From NCBI GenBank assembly GCA_900465665.1, contig UBJO01000028.1:33986-97985 (forward strand): 64,000 nt of DNA, written 5' to 3'. Source of the DNA: Hyphomicrobiales bacterium. GTDB lineage: Bacteria > Pseudomonadota > Alphaproteobacteria > Rhizobiales > Rhizobiaceae. Positions 44,630-53,445 of this stretch are shown here, in pieces (position 1 is the stretch's first letter; each line of letters starts with the position of its first letter). Below the pieces are notes generated by a model, which worked only from the letters and a program-made list of their open reading frames with translations, had not been told where the DNA came from and ran no database searches. The translations under genes were made by a program, and so were the position numbers.

Positions 44630-44748
44630 GACGTTTTTCCGACCGCGCTACCTCTTTCGTGTCATATTGCCTTAGTCCTCAAAGTGGAGCATGTTTCGCG
44701 CACGCCGCGAGACCTCATGAATTTTCCTACAACTTATTGGAGGTAAGT

Positions 44749-45408
44749 ATGCTTGCGATCAACGACATTGCTCCCGATTTCGAAGCGCAGACGACCGAAG
44801 GCACGATCAATTTTCACGATTGGATCGGCAGCTCCTGGGCGGTTCTGTTTTCGCATCCCAAGGATTTCACGCCCGTCTGCACCACGGAACTCGGCTACAT
44901 GGCGAAAATCAAGCCGGAGTTCGACAAGCGCGGCGTCAAGATCATCGGCCTCTCCGTCGATCCGCTGGATCGTCACGACGGCTGGATGAACGACATCGAG
45001 GAAACGCAAGGTACGCGCCCCAACTACCCGATGATCGCCGACGTCGATTTCAACGTCTCCAAGCTCTACCACATGCTGCCGGCAGCCGTGTCGGGTGATC
45101 CGACAGTCCGCACCGCGGCCGACAACCAGACGGTCCGCAACGTCTTCGTCATCGGCCCCGACAAGAAGATCAAGCTCATCCTCGTCTACCCGATGACGAC
45201 CGGCCGCAACTTCGACGAAGTCATTCGCGTCATCGACTCTCTGCAGCTGACCGCGAAGCACAAGGTCGCGACGCCGGCCAACTGGCAGAACGGCGGCGAC
45301 GTCATCATCGCCGGCTCGGTCTCCGACGAGGACGCAAAGAAGCAGTACCCTGACGGCTGGGTGTCGCCCAAGCCCTATATCCGCATCGTGCCGCAGCCGA
45401 AGGGCTAA
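44749..45408 (+). CDS. 1-Cys peroxiredoxin (Prx6 type)
   Basis: 219 residues. The peroxidatic Cys is in DFTPVCTTELGYMAK near residue 45. The long C-terminal domain (WQNGGDVIIAGSVSDEDAK, YIRIVPQPK) is that of the Prx6/1-Cys subgroup. No resolving Cys is visible. The enzyme reduces H2O2 and lipid hydroperoxides. A near-perfect ribosome site (TTGGAGGT) fixes the start at 44749. The persulfide dioxygenase fusion follows 15 nt downstream, so peroxide and sulfur-stress handling appear linked. Confidence 0.93.
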   Translation: MLAINDIAPDFEAQTTEGTINFHDWIGSSWAVLFSHPKDFTPVCTTELGYMAKIKPEFDKRGVKIIGLSVDPLDRHDGWMNDIEETQGTRPNYPMIADVDFNVSKLYHMLPAAVSGDPTVRTAADNQTVRNVFVIGPDKKIKLILVYPMTTGRNFDEVIRVIDSLQLTAKHKVATPANWQNGGDVIIAGSVSDEDAKKQYPDGWVSPKPYIRIVPQPKG

Positions 45409-45423
45409 GCACAGGAGGCGAAG

Positions 45424-46461
45424 ATGATCTTCCGTCAGCTTTTCGACCCCGCATCCAGCACCTACTCCTACCTGATGGCAAGCAGGCGGGGCGGGGAGGC
45501 GCTGATCATCGATCCGGTCCTTGAAAAGGTCGATCGTTACCTGCAGCTCATCCACGAACTCGACCTGAAGCTGGTCAAGGCCGTGGACACGCATCTGCAT
45601 GCCGATCACATCACCGGTCTTGGCGCCTTGCGCGACAAGACCCATTGCACGACCGTCATGGGCGAGCAGACCAAGGCCGATGTCGTCTCGATGCGCCTGT
45701 CCGACAACGACAGGCTGACGATCGAGGGCTTGTCGCTCGATGTCATCTATACGCCCGGTCACACGGACGATAGCTACAGCTTCGTCCTTCCCGACCGTGT
45801 CTTCACCGGCGACACGCTTTTGATCCGCGGCACCGGCCGCACCGACTTCCAGAACGGCGATCCGCGCGCCCAGTTCGAATCCATCTTCGGCCGCCTGCTG
45901 AAGTTGCCCGGCACGACGCTCGTCTACCCCGCCCACGACTACAAGGGCGACACGGTCTCGACGATCGGCGAAGAGAAGGCCTTCAACCCGCGCCTGCAGG
46001 TGCGCTCGGCCGACGAATATGCCGACCTGATGAACAATCTGAAGCTCGCCAATCCGAAGATGATGGACGTGGCGGTGCCGGCCAACATGAAGATCGGCAT
46101 GGATCATCACGACGTCGACAGTCACGGATGGTCATTGAGCGTCCGGCAGGTCTTCGATCTGATGGGCAGGCCCGACGTCGCGCTGATCGACCTGCGCGAG
46201 GATAGCGAACGCCAGCGCCATGGCGTTATCCCGTCATCGCTGCATTTTCCCTATCCGGCGCTTGCAGAAAGCATCAGCGCCGGCGGCGTTCTGCATGAAC
46301 TCGGCGTATCGACCACCAAGCGCCTGGTCTTCTACTGTGCCTTCGGCGAACGCTCCGCCATGGCGGTCCAGGCCTCGCACGATGCCGGCATCGCATCCGC
46401 CTGCCACATCGAGGGCGGTATCGACGCCTGGAAGAAGGCCAACGGGCCGGTCACCCACTGA
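45424..46461 (+). CDS. Persulfide dioxygenase (ETHE1-like) fused to a rhodanese domain
   Basis: 345 residues. The N-terminal metallo-beta-lactamase fold has the ETHE1-type THLHADHITGLG, YTPGHTDDSYSFVL and FTGDTLLIRGTGRTDF motifs for the mononuclear iron site. The C-terminal rhodanese domain (VALIDLREDSERQRHG to HIEGGIDAWKKANG) has its active Cys in YCAFGERS. Such fusions oxidise glutathione persulfide to sulfite and move sulfane sulfur to or from thiosulfate. Partner gene is the peroxiredoxin 15 nt upstream. It converges on trmFO. Confidence 0.9.
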   Translation: MIFRQLFDPASSTYSYLMASRRGGEALIIDPVLEKVDRYLQLIHELDLKLVKAVDTHLHADHITGLGALRDKTHCTTVMGEQTKADVVSMRLSDNDRLTIEGLSLDVIYTPGHTDDSYSFVLPDRVFTGDTLLIRGTGRTDFQNGDPRAQFESIFGRLLKLPGTTLVYPAHDYKGDTVSTIGEEKAFNPRLQVRSADEYADLMNNLKLANPKMMDVAVPANMKIGMDHHDVDSHGWSLSVRQVFDLMGRPDVALIDLREDSERQRHGVIPSSLHFPYPALAESISAGGVLHELGVSTTKRLVFYCAFGERSAMAVQASHDAGIASACHIEGGIDAWKKANGPVTH

Positions 46462-46492
46462 CCTGTCTTGGCTTGTGAGCAAAGCGGCCTGA

Positions 46493-47926
46493 TCAGGCCG
46501 TCTTTGCCACCGGCAATGTCTCGCCAAGCCACGTCGCGCAGTCGCTCAGCGCCCGCTTGGCGATCAGCTGCCGCTTCATGATCGTCTTGTCCTTGCCGCG
46601 GAAGCGCTTCACGCCCTCAGGCTTGACGATCGAGCCCGGCTCAAGCTCCGGAAACAGCCCGAAATTGATGTTCATCGGCTGGAAGGAACGCTTGCCCGGT
46701 TCCTCGTCGTTGCTGATATGCCCGCCGGTGATATGACCGAGCAGCGAACCGAGCGCGGTCGTCGCAGGCGGCAGCGATACCGTTTCGCCCTTGCGCTCGG
46801 CAGCTGCGAACCGGCCGGCGAGCAGGCCGACGCTGGCGCTTTCGACATAGCCCTCGCAGCCGGTGATCTGGCCCGCGAAGCGCAGGCCCGGCCGCGACTT
46901 CAGCGTCAGCGAACCGTCGAGCAGCGTCGGCGAGTTGATATAGGTGTTGCGGTGCAGGCCGCCGAGACGGGCGAACTCGGCGTTCTGCAATCCCGGGATC
47001 ATCTTGAGGATCTCGGTCTGCGCGCCGTATTTCAGCTTCGTCTGGAAGCCGACCATATTGTAGAGCGTGCCGAGCGCATTGTCCTGGCGCAGCTGCACGA
47101 CGGCATAGGCCTTGACCGTCGGATTATGCGCGTTGGTGAGCCCCATCGGCTTCATCGGCCCATGGCGCAACGTCTCGCGGCCGCGCTCGGCCATGATCTC
47201 GATCGGCAGGCAGCCGTCGAAATAGGGCGTGCCTTCCCACTCCTTGAACCCGACCGTGTCGCCGGTGATCAGCGCGTCGACGAAGGCATTGTACTGCGCC
47301 TCGTCCATCGGGCAGTTGATGTAGTCCTTGCCGGTGCCGCCGGGGCCGACCTTGTCGTAGCGCGACTGATACCAGCAGATATCCATGTCGATGCTTTCGC
47401 GATAGACGATCGGCGCGATGGCGTCGAAGAAGGCGAGCGCATCGGCGCCGGTTTCCGCCTGGATGGCGCCAGCAAGCGACGGCGCCGTCAGCGGGCCGGT
47501 GGCGACGATCGCCAGATCCCACTCCTTCGGCGGCAGACCGGTGATCTCCTCGCGCATGACAGTGATCAGCGGATGATCGTGCACCGCCCGCGTGACGGCT
47601 TCCGAGAAGCCGTCACGATCGACAGCCAGCGCGCCGCCGGCCGGCACCTGGTGCTTGTCGGCGCAGGCCATGATCAGCGATCCCGCCATGCGCATTTCCG
47701 CATGGATGACGCCGACGGCATTGGCGGTCGCATCGTCCGAGCGGAACGAGTTGGAACAGACGAGTTCGGCCAGATGATCCGTCTTGTGGGCATCGGTGCC
47801 GCGCACGCCGCGCATCTCGTGCAGGATGACGGGGACGCCGGCGTTTGCGATCTGCCACGCGGCTTCGGAGCCCGCGAGCCCGCCGCCGACGACGTGGATG
47901 GGAGAATGGGAAGAGGTCTTTGTCAT
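46493..47926 (-). CDS. trmFO: Methylenetetrahydrofolate-tRNA-(uracil-5-)-methyltransferase TrmFO
   Basis: 477 residues of the folate- and FAD-dependent enzyme that makes ribothymidine-54 in tRNA. The N-terminal FAD motif is [31 protein letters not shown] and the [14 protein letters not shown] segment with the conserved Cys are present, and [17 protein letters not shown] is near the C-terminus. The ATG at 47926 is the family start; the longer frame upstream shows no conservation. It stands 100 nt downstream of the redox fusion on the same strand. Confidence 0.95.
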   Translation of the reverse strand: MTKTSSHSPIHVVGGGLAGSEAAWQIANAGVPVILHEMRGVRGTDAHKTDHLAELVCSNSFRSDDATANAVGVIHAEMRMAGSLIMACADKHQVPAGGALAVDRDGFSEAVTRAVHDHPLITVMREEITGLPPKEWDLAIVATGPLTAPSLAGAIQAETGADALAFFDAIAPIVYRESIDMDICWYQSRYDKVGPGGTGKDYINCPMDEAQYNAFVDALITGDTVGFKEWEGTPYFDGCLPIEIMAERGRETLRHGPMKPMGLTNAHNPTVKAYAVVQLRQDNALGTLYNMVGFQTKLKYGAQTEILKMIPGLQNAEFARLGGLHRNTYINSPTLLDGSLTLKSRPGLRFAGQITGCEGYVESASVGLLAGRFAAAERKGETVSLPPATTALGSLLGHITGGHISNDEEPGKRSFQPMNINFGLFPELEPGSIVKPEGVKRFRGKDKTIMKRQLIAKRALSDCATWLGETLPVAKTA

Positions 47927-48028
47927 GCGCGGCTGATTATCACGCCGCGCCATGACAGCAAACTGGATATTGGCGGGAAACCGGATATTTGAGCAGCACC
48001 TGCTGTACCCCGGTCGCCCCGCCATTCT

Positions 48029-50101
48029 CTAGAGATCGAGCTCCAGCCGCGTCTCGCCCTTGGCCGGAACCGCGCAGCAGATCAAAGCCTCGTCCTCGGC
48101 AACCTCGGCCGTCGGCTCCCTGGTATAAGCCACCGCGCCCGACAGCACCTTGGTCCGGCAGCTGCCGCAATTGCCGAGCCGGCAGCTGAACTCCGGCTGC
48201 AACCCGCGCGCCTCGGCAAGCTCCAGCAGCGTGCCGCCTTTAGGCTCCCACCGCGCTTCCTTGGCCGATTGCGTGAAGTAGACAGGCACCGGCACATCCG
48301 CCGCCGCCCGAGCCTGCACCGGGGCAGCCTCGGCCGAAACGCCACCCGATCGCGCAACCGATGCCACGCCGAACGCCTCGGCATGGATTCTGCCATCCGC
48401 GATGTTGAGGCCACGCAGCCCGTCATAGACCGACTGCATGAAGCCCGGCGGGCCGCAGAGGTAGAAGTCGTAATCGTTGAACGGCAGCACGGCGCGCAAC
48501 AGAGCCATGTCGATCCGCCCCTGCGCCTCATAGTCCCGCCCCTCGACCGCGCCCGAGACATCTCCAAGCAGCCGGACCAACCTGACCGCCCCGCCGGAGG
48601 CCGCGACCAGCGCTCCAATCTCATCGTCAAAGGCGCGCTCGGCCTTGCTGTGCGCGGAATAGAACAGCCAGACCGGCCGCATCCCGCGCTTGCGGAACCC
48701 CTCATAAACGACATGCCGCAACATCGCGAGCAGCGGCGTTATGCCGATGCCCGCCGCCAGCATCACTGCCGGCCGCTGCTCCGCCGCATCGATGCCGAAG
48801 GCACCACCCGGCGCCCGCGCCTCGATGATATCGCCGACACCAATGTGGTCGTGCAGGTGGCGCGAGACGACGCCCTCCCGCTTCACGCTGATGCGGTACC
48901 GGTTATCGGACGGCGCGACCGACAGCGTGTAGGTCCGGATCAGCGGCCGATCTTCGCCCGGTACATTGACGCGTATCGGCAGATATTGCCCGGCCGCATG
49001 CGCGATGAGCCCGCCGCCATCGACGGGCTCCAGGTGAAACGAGCGGATGCCGGCGCTCTCATCGACAATGCCTGCCACCCGGAGCGGCCGCCAGCGGCTC
49101 GCCATCTCGGCGGCGCTGATGCGTCCGGCGGCGGCCTGCCAATCGCCGGTCATCAGCGCGTTCGGCGATTGCCCGTCGGCGCGCGAATTCCACCGAAGCG
49201 GCAGCGCATCCGCCCGGTAGACGACACGGCGCGGGCGAAAACGCCACAGACGCTCCGCACCCTGGAAGGCGGCGATCTCCGGCGAATCCAGAACGACTTC
49301 GGCATCACCAGACAATTGCATCAGATCGCCGCTGTCGAAATCGACGAAGACAAGACCGGCGCGGCCGTTGATGAGAATATTGCCGAGCGTGTTGAAGAAC
49401 AGATTGCCGGCGAAGTCGGGGATCGTCAGAACCCCATCCTCGCCGATCCGTACGAAGCCCGGCTTGCCGCCCCGGTGCGAAACGTCCACCTGCCGCTCGC
49501 CATCGTCACGATCGGCATAGGACGCCACGAAAAACGTGTCCGACTTCGAGATCAGCGCCATCGCCCGCGCATCCAGCGCCTCAGCAACAACGGCCGGCAC
49601 GGCCGAGGAGAGTTCAGGCTCGCGGCTGAAACCGAAATCGCGCAGCTGGATATATTGCGGGCAGTTGCCATAGGACTGGCCGACGGTGACGTCGAAGCGA
49701 TCCGCCGTGCTGCGTGCGATCGTGCCGTTCAGCCGGTTGCGCCGGCGCGTCTGCAGCTCGATGCCAAGCATGCCGATCGCGTCGCCATCCTCCATTCCGC
49801 GATCGGCCGGATCGGCGGGCTCACGCGCGAGCTTGACGCTCAGCGTGCGCACATCCGGACTGTCGAGGAACCCTGGATAGTTCGCCCGCAGCGTCGCCCA
49901 GGCGTCGCCGTCGGCGTCCACCGTGCCGAGCACGATGAAGGGCAGCTGCGGGTAGAACTGGCGGTGCTGGTCGATCAGGTGATCGCGCAGCACGCGCGCG
50001 CCCACATCTTTCATGCGCGCCGCGACCCCGGCCTTTTCCTGCAGGGAAATCTCCCCGTCATGCCACGGGGAAGGCTTTTCAGTCTGCGTCAAGGCAAGCA
50101 T
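48029..50101 (-). CDS. Three-module redox protein: PNPOx-like, ferredoxin reductase, 2Fe-2S ferredoxin
   Basis: 690 residues. (1) Residues ~1-320: a pyridoxamine-phosphate-oxidase-like flavin-binding split barrel (LPFIVLGTVDADGDAWAT, FFNTLGNILINGRAGLVFVD). (2) Residues ~335-560: ferredoxin-NADP reductase-type FAD/NAD module (PLIRTYTLSVAP, AAGIGITPLLAMLRHVV, YDFYLCGPPGFMQSVYDGL). (3) Residues ~605-690: plant-type ferredoxin with cluster ligands CRLGNCGSC and a later Cys in LICC. Electrons should flow from NAD(P)H through FAD to 2Fe-2S. The acceptor at the N-terminal module is unknown. Downstream of the GST gene and facing a divergent LysR regulator, it looks like an inducible detoxification unit. 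Confidence 0.88.
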   Translation of the reverse strand: MLALTQTEKPSPWHDGEISLQEKAGVAARMKDVGARVLRDHLIDQHRQFYPQLPFIVLGTVDADGDAWATLRANYPGFLDSPDVRTLSVKLAREPADPADRGMEDGDAIGMLGIELQTRRRNRLNGTIARSTADRFDVTVGQSYGNCPQYIQLRDFGFSREPELSSAVPAVVAEALDARAMALISKSDTFFVASYADRDDGERQVDVSHRGGKPGFVRIGEDGVLTIPDFAGNLFFNTLGNILINGRAGLVFVDFDSGDLMQLSGDAEVVLDSPEIAAFQGAERLWRFRPRRVVYRADALPLRWNSRADGQSPNALMTGDWQAAAGRISAAEMASRWRPLRVAGIVDESAGIRSFHLEPVDGGGLIAHAAGQYLPIRVNVPGEDRPLIRTYTLSVAPSDNRYRISVKREGVVSRHLHDHIGVGDIIEARAPGGAFGIDAAEQRPAVMLAAGIGITPLLAMLRHVVYEGFRKRGMRPVWLFYSAHSKAERAFDDEIGALVAASGGAVRLVRLLGDVSGAVEGRDYEAQGRIDMALLRAVLPFNDYDFYLCGPPGFMQSVYDGLRGLNIADGRIHAEAFGVASVARSGGVSAEAAPVQARAAADVPVPVYFTQSAKEARWEPKGGTLLELAEARGLQPEFSCRLGNCGSCRTKVLSGAVAYTREPTAEVAEDEALICCAVPAKGETRLELDL

Positions 50102-50152
50102 GACATTCTCCTTCGTGGATTTGTGAGGATCGGCGGCGGCGCGTGGCCCGTA

Positions 50153-50767
50153 TCAGGCCGCGTCGGGAATACCGATCGCCGTCTTCTGGAATGGCCGGAA
50201 GCCGGGCAGCGCCTCGATACGCTTCAGCCAGGCGCTGACGTTGCCGTAGCGGAAGCGATCGACATTCCCCTCCGGCGCGCGGGCGATGTAGCTGTAGAGC
50301 GCGACGTCGGCGATCGTCGGCCGGTCCGCCGCGATCCATGCCTTGCCGGCCAGCTCCGCGTCGATCAGCGCCAGAATACGGTGCGCGCGCCCGATCACCT
50401 CTTCGGTGTCGAAGCTTGCGCCGAACACCGTGACCAACCGCGCGGCGGCCGGGCCATAGGCGATCTCGCCCGCAGCCACCGAAAGCCAGCGCTGAACGGT
50501 GGCGGCGCCCACGGCATCCTCAGGCAGCCAATCCGCCGCATGCTTCTTGGCGAGGTAGACCAGGATCGCATTGGAATCCGCAAGCACCAGCCCATTGTCA
50601 TCGAGCACAGGGATCTGCCCGAACGGGTTGAGCGCCAGGAAGGCGGGCTTCTTGTGCTCGCCGCCGGCGAGATCGATGTCGACAATCTCGGCGTCGATCC
50701 CGGCAAGCGAGATGAACAGACAGGCGCGGTGCGCATGGCCGGAAAGCGGGTGCGAGTAGAGCTTCAT
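50153..50767 (-). CDS. Glutathione S-transferase family protein
   Basis: 204 residues. The N-terminal thioredoxin fold ([19 protein letters not shown]) has a Ser in the active-site region. The cis-Pro/GSH contact segment is [20 protein letters not shown] helical C-terminal domain ([16 protein letters not shown]) follows. Likely conjugates or reduces electrophilic compounds; substrate unknown. First gene of the leftward pair with the redox fusion (52-nt gap) and divergent from LysR across 109 nt. Confidence 0.92.
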   Translation of the reverse strand: MKLYSHPLSGHAHRACLFISLAGIDAEIVDIDLAGGEHKKPAFLALNPFGQIPVLDDNGLVLADSNAILVYLAKKHAADWLPEDAVGAATVQRWLSVAAGEIAYGPAAARLVTVFGASFDTEEVIGRAHRILALIDAELAGKAWIAADRPTIADVALYSYIARAPEGNVDRFRYGNVSAWLKRIEALPGFRPFQKTAIGIPDAA

Positions 50768-50806
50768 GGAACAGGTCTCCGTTGATATTGCCCGGGAGAA
50801 TAATTG

Positions 50807-50825
50807 TTCCTGTTTTCGTATGGAA
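50807..50825. promoter_or_regulatory. Candidate LysR-type operator between gst and the regulator gene
   Basis: TTCC (50807-50810) and GGAA (50822-50825) form a perfect dyad around 11 nt, the LTTR spacing. The wider flanks AATTG and CGATT extend it imperfectly. It sits in the 109-nt gap between two divergent genes, where such regulators normally bind and autoregulate. Confidence 0.5.
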
Positions 50826-50876
50826 TTTCGATTATGAGAAAGGGACTGTTTCTCCGAGTGGAATAAAGGCTGCGAT

Positions 50877-51764
50877 ATGGATCGGCTTCAATGCATGAAA
50901 GTTCTGGTGCGGGTATCCGAGACGGCAAGCTTCGCGGAAGCGGCGCGCCAGCTACACATGAGCCCGCCCGCCGTCACCCGCGCCGTGGCCTTTCTCGAGG
51001 ATGCCACCGGCGCGCGCCTCTTCGTGCGGTCGACGCGATCGGTCAATCTGACCGAGGCCGGCCGGCGCTATGCCGATGATTGCAAGCGCATTCTGGCGGA
51101 GATCGACGAGGCAGAGGCCTCTGCCGGCGGCTCGCACGCGACGCCATCAGGCATGCTGACGATTACCGCGCCGGTGCAGTTCGGGCAGTTGCATACTATG
51201 CCTGTCATGACCGAGTTTCTCGATATCCATAAGGGCGTGACCGGCCGTGTGCTCTTGTTCGACAGGATCGTCAGCCTTGTGGAGGAGGGGATTGACGTCG
51301 CGATCCGCATTGGCCGCCTGCAGGATTCCGACCAGACGGCGATCAAGGTGGGCAGTGTCCGCCGCGTCGTCTGCGGCGCGCCCTCCTATTTCGAACGCCA
51401 CGGCGAACCGAAGACACCCGCCGATCTCGCCAACCACGCCACCATCGTCAACACCGGCTCGTCGGCACCGCTCGACTGGCACTTCGCCCCCGACGGCGCC
51501 GCCGCAATGCTCCATCCGCGCCTCTATTGCAACACGGTCGACGCCGCGATCGCCGCCTCCGTCACCGGCTGGGGACTATCCCGCCCGCTCTCCTACCAGG
51601 TCAGCCGGTACGTTGCCGCCGGCCATCTGCGTCTGACGCTCGAAGATTACGAGGAACCACCGCTGCCGATCCATGTCGTCCATGCCGAGGGCCGCCACGT
51701 CTCGGCCAAGACCCGGTCCTTCGTCGATTTCGCGGTGGCGAAATTGCGGGCGCTGGAGATGTAG
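50877..51764 (+). CDS. LysR-family transcriptional regulator
   Basis: 295 residues, the usual LTTR length. The N-terminal winged HTH reads [19 protein letters not shown]...[22 protein letters not shown] (in parts). A co-inducer-binding domain follows with [20 protein letters not shown] and the C-terminal [17 protein letters not shown]. It is close to the DsdC/YafC-like group that regulates an adjacent divergent oxidoreductase gene. Likely controls the gst-redox fusion operon and itself from the shared 109-nt gap. Confidence 0.93.
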   Translation: MDRLQCMKVLVRVSETASFAEAARQLHMSPPAVTRAVAFLEDATGARLFVRSTRSVNLTEAGRRYADDCKRILAEIDEAEASAGGSHATPSGMLTITAPVQFGQLHTMPVMTEFLDIHKGVTGRVLLFDRIVSLVEEGIDVAIRIGRLQDSDQTAIKVGSVRRVVCGAPSYFERHGEPKTPADLANHATIVNTGSSAPLDWHFAPDGAAAMLHPRLYCNTVDAAIAASVTGWGLSRPLSYQVSRYVAAGHLRLTLEDYEEPPLPIHVVHAEGRHVSAKTRSFVDFAVAKLRALEM

Positions 51765-51803
51765 GTGAACAATGAACTGCGATGATCCGATCGCCGTTGG
51801 GTC

Positions 51804-52097
51804 TCAGGAAGGGCCCCAGTAATAGCAGTAGTCCTCATCCTCGCCGATGTACTCCCAGACGCCGGCGTCATCGATCTCGAGATCGTTGCAGGCTGACGAT
51901 GGGCCCGCATTGAATGTTGCCTTTGGTGCCGTATGCGCCTTCGCACGAATGCGCCGGCCCATGATCATTGGCGGCCTGGCGCGTCCATCGGCGCCTGGAG
52001 GGATTTCGGAATGGCAGTGAATGCAGCGCGTAGCGGCGACTTTGATCTCTTCCTTGCAGATCGGGCAGGCACGAGTTTTAGCATTAGGGTCAGCCAT
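51804..52097 (-). CDS. Small zinc-ribbon protein (97 aa)
   Basis: Two CxxC knuckles, CPICKEEI and CIHCHSEI, near residues 11 and 25 form a zinc ribbon. A basic linker (RARPPMIMGRRIRAKAH) leads to an acidic, aromatic C-terminus (EYIGEDEDYCYYWGPS). The ATG at 52097 is preferred over the longer frame. It converges with the LysR gene. Family unknown; nucleic-acid or protein binding is plausible from the ribbon. Confidence 0.55.
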   Translation of the reverse strand: MADPNAKTRACPICKEEIKVAATRCIHCHSEIPPGADGRARPPMIMGRRIRAKAHTAPKATFNAGPSSACNDLEIDDAGVWEYIGEDEDYCYYWGPS

Positions 52098-52301
52098 CAC
52101 GTTGTCCTTGGGAAAGTTGATCGGAGCACTTGGATGCACTGGGGGATCGGGGATGCAGCTCGGCCATGGGCGAGCCGCGCCCGTGAATGCTATAATGAGC
52201 TATGTGCGCCGGCCCGCATTTTGGCCGAGTGCGTGGCACACTTTATTCGGCAGTTGTGTATTAGGCAATCGTGATGTTTGGGCGGTGCGACCGGGCCGCC
52301 G
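52098..52301. other. Intergenic region without identified features
   Basis: About 200 nt between the zinc-ribbon gene and the candidate small RNA at 52302. I see no gene, tRNA or strong hairpin here. Together with the following RNA-rich stretch it starts a 1.7-kb region with very little coding capacity. Confidence 0.4.
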
Positions 52302-52480
52302 TAAAGGAAAAGCCCGGTGCGGACTAATCCGACGCCGGGCTTCTGACGGATCGCATAGGGCGATGCATCCGTGGCAAGGTGGATTTCAAACCTTGCAACA
52401 AGATAACTGGTAGGAGCCAAGATGGTTCCAGAGAGTTGGAAGCAAACCGCTTATCAGTCCCAAACCGCGACCAAATCGAC
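52302..52480 (-). ncRNA. Candidate structured small RNA with terminator
   Basis: On the minus strand three stem-loops follow one another and end in a terminator. The first is GGAACCA/TGGCTCC (stem over 52413-52429), the second GCAAGGT/ACCTTGC (52374-52396) and the third ACGGAT..CGC/GCGATCCGT (52346-52372). The last is AGCCCGG/CCGGGCT (52311-52341), followed by TTTTCCTTT. No reading frame with a ribosome site explains it. The 5' end is a guess; a TGACA-N7-TGTCA dyad at 52503-52519 may be part of its promoter region. No match to a known RNA family is claimed. Confidence 0.42.
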
Positions 52481-52502
52481 AATATTAGATCAAAAAAAGC
52501 TA

Positions 52503-52519
52503 TGACACGGCCTATGTCA
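52503..52519. promoter_or_regulatory. Inverted repeat TGACA-N7-TGTCA
   Basis: A perfect 5-bp dyad upstream of the candidate small RNA and downstream of the DUF1127 terminator. The minus strand also reads TTGACA here, a possible -35 element. Operator or promoter role is inferred only from position. Confidence 0.35.
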
Positions 52520-52552
52520 AAATAACTCATGCGCAATAAAATCAATAACTTA

Positions 52553-52586
52553 AAACGCGAAAACGGCGCCGTGAAGGCGCCGTTTT
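52553..52586 (-). terminator. Terminator of the first DUF1127 gene
   Basis: AACGGCGCC (52562-52570) and GGCGCCGTT (52576-52584) form a perfect 9-bp stem, followed on the minus strand by TTTTCGCGTTTT. Confidence 0.88.
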
Positions 52587-52608
52587 GGGTACTTCAGGCG
52601 TTCCGCTA

Positions 52609-52752
52609 TTAGCGGAAAGCGCGCGAAGCGATGTTGTGGATCTGATAGCGGCTTACGCCGATGTCGGCCAGGGCCTGGTTGGAGAGGCTGCCGAGTTCGC
52701 TCAGGGTACGGCGGTAGCTAATCCAGCTCTTTGCAATGCGGATCGGGTTCAT
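52609..52752 (-). CDS. DUF1127 micro-protein A (47 aa)
   Basis: A 47-residue basic protein starting MNPIRIAKSWISYRRTLSE and containing the DUF1127 core LSNQALADIGVSRYQI. DUF1127 proteins are tiny Arg-rich helical proteins abundant in Rhizobiales. Some affect RNA turnover and phosphate or carbon metabolism in Agrobacterium and Rhodobacter, and in Brucella several are controlled by the LysR regulator VtlR. Own terminator directly downstream. Upstream lies a pair of ATTGTGCAGT repeats. Confidence 0.88.
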   Translation of the reverse strand: MNPIRIAKSWISYRRTLSELGSLSNQALADIGVSRYQIHNIASRAFR

Positions 52753-52833
52753 GGGTAGTTCCTCAAGATCAATTCAGTGAGCGGCGCGATTGCCGTCTCA
52801 GTGGTTGACGCTGATATAGGTTATCCCGGTCAT

Positions 52834-52883
52834 ATTGTGCAGTGCATTTATTAGGCTCCTGCCATGCAATTGTGCAGTACGAT
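52834..52883. repeat. Paired ATTGTGCAGT motifs upstream of DUF1127 gene A
   Basis: ATTGTGCAGT occurs at 52834-52843 and 52869-52878, 35 nt apart, within ATTGTGCAGTGCAT and ATGCAATTGTGCAGTACGATGCACA. Related ATTGCACTGC (53284-53293) and ATTGCGATGCAGT (53660-53672) occur upstream of DUF1127 gene B and of the candidate small RNA. They look like binding sites of a common regulator. Confidence 0.5.
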
Positions 52884-52970
52884 GCACAGATAAAGCGCAA
52901 GTGTCACTTTTTGAGCAGGCGGAATACTGGGCTGTGGCGCAACCCAGACGTTAATGAGGCGTTAAGACAA

Positions 52971-53004
52971 AAGAAAACGCCCGTTGCCTGGTGGCAGCGG
53001 GCGT
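52971..53004 (-). terminator. Terminator of the second DUF1127 gene
   Basis: ACGCCCGTTGCC (52977-52988) and GGCAGCGGGCGT (52993-53004) form a 12-bp stem with one mismatch around a TGGT loop. The minus strand continues TTTTCTTTTG. Confidence 0.88.
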
Positions 53005-53060
53005 CTTGGTGAGGCGATCGGCTTGGGAGGAAGCGAACCGCCCGGATACTAGCGCAGATA

Positions 53061-53204
53061 TTAGCGAACGGCTTCGCGAGCAACGCGCTGGATGTCGGCG
53101 CGGTCGATGCCGAGGTCGTGCAATTCGCGGTTGGTCATGCGGCCCAGTTCGGTAACGGTCTGACGATACTTGCGCCAGTTGTTGAAAGAGCGAGAAATGT
53201 TCAT
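53061..53204 (-). CDS. DUF1127 micro-protein B (47 aa)
   Basis: A 47-residue protein starting MNISRSFNNWRKYRQTVTE with the DUF1127 core RMTNRELHDLGIDRADI and an Arg-rich end. Same length as protein A but clearly different in sequence, so the two are old paralogues, not a recent duplication. GGAAAGGGGACC before the ATG is a good ribosome site. Own terminator downstream; an ATTGCACTGC motif lies about 80 nt upstream. Confidence 0.9.
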   Translation of the reverse strand: MNISRSFNNWRKYRQTVTELGRMTNRELHDLGIDRADIQRVAREAVR

Positions 53205-53445
53205 GTCGGTCCCCTTTCCGAGGGCTTGCGTCTGCCAGCTGCCGCCTATCGGCGCTGACCTCTATTTGATGAGCTGAATATATATTGCACTGCGAAGAGC
53301 TAACAGAGACAAGAATTCAACGCACATATGCAGCTGCTGCATTTCTCAAGCTGTAAACCGCACGATTTGGCCACGTTCTGGTCAATCAATAGGCAAAATG
53401 AGCAATCCAGCGGCGTCGGCGCGGATGAGCCGCCCTGCGGAGGAC
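53205..53445. other. Intergenic region between DUF1127 gene B and the candidate small RNA
   Basis: 240 nt with the promoter region of DUF1127 gene B (the ATTGCACTGC motif at 53284-53293 is here). A minus-strand frame of 141 codons (53300-53725) crosses this stretch and the small RNA, but its composition (Cys/Arg/Ser/Pro-rich) and lack of ribosome site argue against a protein. Confidence 0.45.

Noticed and set aside
48269..50785. An 838-codon plus-strand open frame
   Set aside because: It lies wholly antisense to the redox fusion and GST genes, whose motifs are clear. Its product is an Arg/His/Asp-rich composition typical of the reverse of GC-rich genes.
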